Of a DNA stretch of 8,986 nt, positions 5,127-8,986 are shown in pieces. Below the pieces are notes generated by a model. It was not told the origin of the DNA, made no database searches, and was given only the letters and a program-made list of their open reading frames with translations. Source of the stretch: Actinomycetota bacterium (GTDB lineage: Bacteria; Actinomycetota; Acidimicrobiia; Acidimicrobiales; Ilumatobacteraceae). The position numbers and the translations under genes are program-made. Within the stretch, counting starts at the first letter, position 1, and each line of letters starts with the position of its first letter. Where the stretch lies: positions 1 through 8,986 of the forward strand of contig SXWG01000142.1 in NCBI GenBank assembly GCA_005789925.1, in the 5' to 3' direction.

Positions 5127-7727
5127 ATGAGCCTCGACGCTGACTCCACCACCGCGGCTGCCGTCGACCTCGTCGTGAACGGCACTCCCGTCACGGTCTC
5201 TGGCTCGCACCCTCACTTGTTGTCGGCGTTGCGAGACGAATTGAACGTCACTTCTCCGAAAGATGGCTGCTCGCCATCGGGTCAATGTGGATGTTGCACG
5301 GTCATGATCGACGGAAAAGCCCAAGTGTCGTGTCAGTACCCCATAGAAAAAGCGCGGGGCAAGACCATCACGACGCTCGAGGGTCTGAGCGATGACGAGC
5401 GAGCCACGTATGCGAATGCGTTCGCAGCATGTGGTGGCCTGCAGTGTGGGTTCTGCATTCCTGGCATCGTCATGCGCGCCAAGTCTCAAGTCGACAAAAA
5501 GGGCGCTGACCTCAAACGCGAAGACATGGCCCGTCATCTCGGAGCTCACCTGTGCCGCTGCACCGGATATGTGAAAGTGCTCGATGCGATCGACGCAGTC
5601 GCTAAAGGTGTTCCCGTGTCGCCGACCATGCCGAGCGGTGTCGGATCGCGCGGCATCAAATACGAAGCACCCGAATTGGCGCTCGGTGATCGCGGATATG
5701 TCGATGACATTCGTGTCGACGGCATGTTGCACGCCGCGCTTCACCTGACGCAGCACGCACGCGCCGAGATCATCGCCATCGACACGAACGACGCGGCATC
5801 TACTCCCGGTGTCGTCGCCGTGTTCACCGCAGCCGACGTCCCTGGTGATCTGCGAGTCGGCCTCATTCACAAGGACTGGCCTGTGTTCATTCCTGTCGGA
5901 GGCCGCACATCGTTTGCCGGAGACGTGCTCGCCATCGTCGTGGCCGAGAATCGGATGATCGCTCGTGAAGCGGCGAAGAAGGTTCGCGTCACCTATTCCC
6001 CGCTCCGCACCATCGTCGACGCGCACTCTGCGATCACCGACACCGACATTGCCGTATGGGGCACCAAAGACAATGTGTTGTCGCGCAGCGAGTACACGCG
6101 CGGCGACGTCGATGCTGCCCTCGCGTCGAGCGCCCATGTGATCACCGAGACTTTCCAAACACAGCGCATCGAACATGCCTTCTTGGAACCAGAGTCGACG
6201 CTCGCCGTGCCCGACACCCGAGTAGGCACCATGCACGTGTACAGCGGCGGACAGGGTGTGTGGGACGACCGTGACCAGATTTGTGCTGTGCTCGCCATCG
6301 ACACCACGAAAGTTACTGTCGAGTTGGTGTCAAACGGCGGCGCATTCGGGGGCAAAGAAGACATGTCGAACCAGGCGCAAACAGCACTTGCGGCGTGGAA
6401 ACTGCAACGGCCGGTGAAGTGCACTCTGTCGCGTGAAGAGAGCTTGCTCATTCACGCGAAACGTCACCCCATTCACATGGAATACACGGTCGGATGCGAT
6501 GCGAATGGAACGTTGACGGCGGTGCGCGCACGCATGATCGGCGACTCCGGTGCATATGCGAGTGTCGGCATGAAGGTTCTCGAACGAGCTGCAGGCCATG
6601 CAACAGGCCCGTATCACACACCGACAGTTGATGTTCAGGCCATTGCAGCGCGCACCAACAACCCGGTGTGTGGGGCGTTCCGGGGTTTCGGCGCCAATCA
6701 GGCGCAGTTCGCCATGGAGGGTTGCCTCGATCGCCTCGCCGAAAAAGTCGGAATCAGTGGTTGGGACATTCGCAAGCGCAACGTCATTCGACCCGGCATG
6801 GTGTGGGGCCCAGGACAACTCATGGACGACGGATGCCTTGGTGCAGAGGCGTGCCTCGATGCCATCAAGCCACACTTTGACAGCGCAATCACCGCTGGTC
6901 GCGCTGCCGGACTCGGGCTAGGTCTCAAGAATTCCGGATTAGGAAACGGTTTCCGCGAAGTCACCCGTGCGGTGGTGCGTTTCTGCAGTGACGGAGCCGT
7001 CGAAGTTCGCCACGGTTGGACCGAAATGGGACAGGGCGTGCACACCGTCGCGCTTCAAGTCGCTGTTGAAGAGTTAGGTATCGATGCATCGACGATCCGC
7101 GTCATCGTCGACACCACTCGTGAATTGGGTTTTGGTCAAACCACCGGCAGTCGTGGAACACTCATGGCGGCAGCGAGTGTCAAGCGTGCGTGCGAAATCG
7201 CCGACGCCGACGGACGCAAACTCGATGTGGACTACACGGGTGAGTACGTCATCGACTGGACGCAACACCTCGGAGAGCCGGGCGTCGAGCACCCAATCAT
7301 CCACTCGACCTTTGGTTACGCAGCGCAACTCGTCGTGATGGACAAAGAAACTCAGAACATCGAGAAGGTCGTCGCTGTCCACGACGTCGGTCGCGCGGTG
7401 AACCCGACTCTGTGCGAAGGCCAAGTGGAGGGTGCAGTTCACATGGGCCTCGGCTATGCACTCACGGAGGACTTCCCGAGCGATGAAAACGGCTTCCCCA
7501 CCAACATGACACTACGTTCGCTCGGAATCTTGCGTGCCAAAGACGTGCCACAGATCGATGTTCAACTCGTCGAATGTCCGCAACCGAACAGCCCATATGG
7601 CATCAAAGGTGTCGGCGAAATCGGTCTCGTGCCGACGGCGCCTGCAGTCGCCGAAGCATTGCGTCAAAGCGACGGCCAATGGCGTACCACCTTGCCGATG
7701 AAGCCGAAGAGCTCGAACGACGACTGA
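5127..7727 (+). CDS. Fused [2Fe-2S]/molybdopterin xanthine dehydrogenase-family hydroxylase
   Basis: 866 residues, cytosolic, no signal peptide. Residues about 12-160 form the iron-sulfur part: a plant-ferredoxin-type cluster (Cys48, Cys54, Cys57, with Cys69 as fourth ligand) and a second cluster with CGGLQCGFC (102-110) and CRC (143-145). Residues about 170-860 form the molybdopterin part: GGQGVW (374-379), GGAFGGKED (404-412), CGAFRGFGANQ (515-525), TEMGQGVHT (632-640), QTTGSRGTLM (671-680) and GVGEIGL (828-834), where Glu831 is the expected catalytic base. There is no FAD domain and no FAD-subunit gene in the window, so the electron acceptor is open. Fusion in this order without FAD, and the C-terminal block, resemble the family described as selenium-dependent xanthine dehydrogenase (TIGR03311, XdhD-like); this comparison is from memory. 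The substrate (purine, other N-heterocycle or aldehyde) is not determined. Oddity: five residues instead of four separate Cys48 and Cys54. It is followed 25 nt later by an LLM oxidoreductase gene. Confidence 0.88.
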   Translation: MSLDADSTTAAAVDLVVNGTPVTVSGSHPHLLSALRDELNVTSPKDGCSPSGQCGCCTVMIDGKAQVSCQYPIEKARGKTITTLEGLSDDERATYANAFAACGGLQCGFCIPGIVMRAKSQVDKKGADLKREDMARHLGAHLCRCTGYVKVLDAIDAVAKGVPVSPTMPSGVGSRGIKYEAPELALGDRGYVDDIRVDGMLHAALHLTQHARAEIIAIDTNDAASTPGVVAVFTAADVPGDLRVGLIHKDWPVFIPVGGRTSFAGDVLAIVVAENRMIAREAAKKVRVTYSPLRTIVDAHSAITDTDIAVWGTKDNVLSRSEYTRGDVDAALASSAHVITETFQTQRIEHAFLEPESTLAVPDTRVGTMHVYSGGQGVWDDRDQICAVLAIDTTKVTVELVSNGGAFGGKEDMSNQAQTALAAWKLQRPVKCTLSREESLLIHAKRHPIHMEYTVGCDANGTLTAVRARMIGDSGAYASVGMKVLERAAGHATGPYHTPTVDVQAIAARTNNPVCGAFRGFGANQAQFAMEGCLDRLAEKVGISGWDIRKRNVIRPGMVWGPGQLMDDGCLGAEACLDAIKPHFDSAITAGRAAGLGLGLKNSGLGNGFREVTRAVVRFCSDGAVEVRHGWTEMGQGVHTVALQVAVEELGIDASTIRVIVDTTRELGFGQTTGSRGTLMAAASVKRACEIADADGRKLDVDYTGEYVIDWTQHLGEPGVEHPIIHSTFGYAAQLVVMDKETQNIEKVVAVHDVGRAVNPTLCEGQVEGAVHMGLGYALTEDFPSDENGFPTNMTLRSLGILRAKDVPQIDVQLVECPQPNSPYGIKGVGEIGLVPTAPAVAEALRQSDGQWRTTLPMKPKSSNDD

Positions 7728-7743
7728 CACACAGAACGACAAC

Positions 7744-7747
7744 GGAG
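7744..7747 (+). promoter_or_regulatory. Ribosome-binding site for the LLM oxidoreductase gene
   Basis: GGAG 5 nt before the ATG at 7753, in the 25-nt gap after the molybdenum hydroxylase stop. It supports that start and translation from a shared mRNA. Confidence 0.6.
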
Positions 7748-7752
7748 ACGCC

Positions 7753-8754
7753 ATGACATCACCTGCTGCCATCTATTTGCAAGATGCACATCCCATTCGC
7801 GAAGGGATGGAGTACACCAAGTACGCCGAAGCCAAGGGATTTGAAGCGGTGTGGCAGGCGGACAGTCGCCTCGTGCGCGATGCCATCGTTCCGATGTCGG
7901 CATTCGCGTCGGTGACAGACACCATCAAGATCGGCTCGGGAGTCGTTGATTGCTGGACACGTAACCCTGCCCGCCTCGCCGCGACCTTCAGCACACTTGA
8001 TGACCTCGCGCCTGGTCGCGTCATCCTCGGCATCGGTGCGTGGTGGGACCCGCTCGCACAAAAGGTCGGCATCGATCGGGCGAAGCCGATTCGCGCGATG
8101 CGCGAGATCATCACCTCCGTGCGCGCGTTGTTGCACAACGAGACTGTCACTTTTCACGGCGAGTTCGTGCACCTCGACGGGGTCGAGCTCGACTACGTGT
8201 ACCAGGACCGTCGCCCGAAGGACGTGCCGATTTATCTCGGTGCGACCGGCATGCAGATGATGGAGCTCTCTGGCGAGATTGCTGACGGCGTCGTTCTCAA
8301 CTATCTCGTGTCGCCTGACTACAACAAGACCGCCATCGAGCATCTTGCGAAGGGCGCCGAGCGCGCGGGCCGCAAGTGGGAAGACATCGACAGGCCACAG
8401 TTGGTCGTGTGCTCTGTACATGAAGACAGAAAGACCGCTCTCGACATGGCGCGGTTGATGGTCACCCAATATCTCGGTCAACAACCCCACATCATGAAGG
8501 CCTCTGGTGTGCCACAGTCATTGCTCGACAAAGTCGGCGAAGTTCTCACCTGGCCGGCCACGCACGAACAAGTCGAGGCTGCCTCCAAATTTGTGCCCGA
8601 TGAGATCGTGCAGATGCTCACAGCGTCTGGCACACCAGACGACGCACGAGCCAAGGTTCGTGAATACATGCGCGATGGTGCGACATGCCCCATTCTCTAT
8701 CCGCTCGGTGACGTGAAGGCCATGATTGACGCCTTCTCAGGTTGGCAAGCCTGA
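7753..8754 (+). CDS. LLM-class (luciferase-like) flavin/F420-dependent oxidoreductase
   Basis: 333 residues, close to the usual length for the bacterial luciferase-like monooxygenase family, a TIM-barrel using FMN or coenzyme F420; cytosolic. Signs: YAEAKGFEAVWQADS (24-38), IGSGVVDCWTRNPARLAATF (60-79), LAPGRVILGIGAW (85-97), VPIYLGATGMQMMELSGEIADG (split here as VPIYLGATG 158-166 and MELSGEIADG 170-179), and a C-terminal SGTPDDARAKVREY block (292-305) typical of the methylenetetrahydromethanopterin reductase-like and F420-dependent branch. The actual cofactor cannot be settled by eye; actinobacterial membership makes F420 plausible. The gene is 25 nt after the molybdenum hydroxylase with its own GGAG site, so both are probably one operon and may act on the same compound or pathway (inference). 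It ends 27 nt before the convergent dehydrogenase gene. Confidence 0.88.
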   Translation: MTSPAAIYLQDAHPIREGMEYTKYAEAKGFEAVWQADSRLVRDAIVPMSAFASVTDTIKIGSGVVDCWTRNPARLAATFSTLDDLAPGRVILGIGAWWDPLAQKVGIDRAKPIRAMREIITSVRALLHNETVTFHGEFVHLDGVELDYVYQDRRPKDVPIYLGATGMQMMELSGEIADGVVLNYLVSPDYNKTAIEHLAKGAERAGRKWEDIDRPQLVVCSVHEDRKTALDMARLMVTQYLGQQPHIMKASGVPQSLLDKVGEVLTWPATHEQVEAASKFVPDEIVQMLTASGTPDDARAKVREYMRDGATCPILYPLGDVKAMIDAFSGWQA

Positions 8755-8771
8755 ACCCTAAATCTCGTTGA

Positions 8772-8791
8772 CGACCGAGTATCACTCGTCG
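8772..8791. terminator. Possible hairpin between convergent genes
   Basis: CGA-(C)-CGAGT, loop ATC, ACTCG-TCG: an 8-bp stem with one bulged base, spanning the stop codon of the leftward dehydrogenase and the end of the rightward LLM transcript. No T tract follows on either strand, so intrinsic termination is uncertain. Confidence 0.25.
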
Positions 8792-8986
8792 GGCAATGCA
8801 GGTGCCCACGGGTATCCGTTGATGTGTGATCCACCATCCACGAACAACGTGTTACCGGTCTCATAACGACAGTCGTCGCTCGACAGGAACAACACCACTG
8901 GCGCGATGTCGTCGTAGGGGTCGCCGATGCGGCCCATCGGGTTGCCGGCGTCGGCCATCTTTTCCACGTCGGGGTTCTGGGACATG
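8782..8986 (-). CDS. Short-chain dehydrogenase/reductase, C-terminal part (partial)
   Basis: Only the last 67 or so residues are in the window; the frame is open at the right edge, and the Met at 8985 is probably internal. The visible segment has the C-terminal SDR pattern: NPMGRIGDPYDDIAPVVLFL, then SSDDCRYETGNTLFVDGG, and a tail SHINGYPWAPALPDE. In classical SDRs these parts follow the YxxxK active site and form the last helix, the ETGxTLxVDGG strand and the subunit-contact tail. The Rossmann nucleotide motif and catalytic residues lie outside, so cofactor and substrate are unknown. It is convergent with the LLM gene, 27 nt apart, and so belongs to another transcription unit. Confidence 0.85.
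   Translation of the reverse strand, partial: MSQNPDVEKMADAGNPMGRIGDPYDDIAPVVLFLSSDDCRYETGNTLFVDGGSHINGYPWAPALPDE

Noticed and set aside
5121..6236. 371-codon open frame on the minus strand opposite the molybdenum hydroxylase
   Set aside because: It is antisense to clear [2Fe-2S] and molybdopterin motifs, contains no recognisable domain, is rich in Arg/His/Asp as expected for a shadow frame in GC-rich DNA, and overlaps the divergent promoter.
7759..8490. 243-codon open frame on the minus strand opposite the LLM gene
   Set aside because: Shadow frame; no domain pattern, while the plus strand carries a full LLM protein.
1..8986. Frequent GTCGAC and TCGA words, considered as a dispersed repeat or uptake-type signal
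   Set aside because: They mostly fall in frame as Val-Asp or Ser-Thr type codon pairs in GC-rich genes and show no spacing or flank conservation.
1..8986. Search for CRISPR repeats, tRNA genes, transposase genes, toxin-antitoxin pairs and attachment sites
   Set aside because: No repeat-spacer pattern, cloverleaf, transposase motif or direct-repeat boundary was found by eye; the gene order looks chromosomal.

Overview
The window reads as chromosomal DNA of a medium-to-high GC actinobacterium. An Acidimicrobiia / Ilumatobacter-like origin is my best guess; it rests on protein style, an actinobacterial-looking promoter pattern, an LLM-class oxidoreductase and an envelope-type gene trio, not on any database search. 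Coding density is very high: eight genes fill almost everything, and the largest gap is about 90 bp. I see no rRNA, tRNA, CRISPR array, insertion sequence or phage gene.

Layout. (1) Positions 1-2018, minus strand: a three-gene run transcribed leftward. It holds a 61-aa small membrane protein with a YLDxGTGS start, then a two-part protein (kinase-like N-terminal motifs plus a C-terminal SAM methyltransferase, NoeA-like), then the N-terminal membrane part of a protein that runs off the left edge (probably a membrane-anchored sulfatase/phosphoglycerol-transferase type enzyme). The genes are separated by 4 and 2 nt, so this looks like one operon, probably for cell-surface polymer modification. 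(2) Positions 2019-2100: divergent promoter region with a perfect 6-bp inverted repeat. (3) Positions 2101-3252, plus strand: a Cys/Met-metabolism PLP enzyme (trans-sulfuration family). (4) Positions 3278-5034, minus strand: a two-gene lipid-type operon, a PlsC-like acyltransferase followed by a DUF1295 membrane protein. (5) Positions 5035-5126: a second divergent promoter region. (6) Positions 5127-8754, plus strand: a fused [2Fe-2S]/molybdopterin hydroxylase of the xanthine dehydrogenase family, followed 25 nt later by an LLM-class flavin/F420-type oxidoreductase. (7) Positions 8782-8986, minus strand: the C-terminal end of a short-chain dehydrogenase, convergent with the LLM gene.

How the genes work together. 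The first gene of each complete transcription unit has a TANNNT hexamer ending 6-7 nt before its start codon, as expected for leaderless mRNAs. Two of the downstream genes in operons (the DUF1295 and LLM genes) and the partial membrane gene instead have Shine-Dalgarno-like sequences. This pattern also helps choose start codons. Functionally the window mixes envelope modification, sulfur amino-acid metabolism, phospholipid acylation and redox metabolism. I find no obviously new defence or mobile system. The most interesting items are the kinase-like/methyltransferase fusion with its small partner, and the molybdenum hydroxylase with an unusual first iron-sulfur motif.
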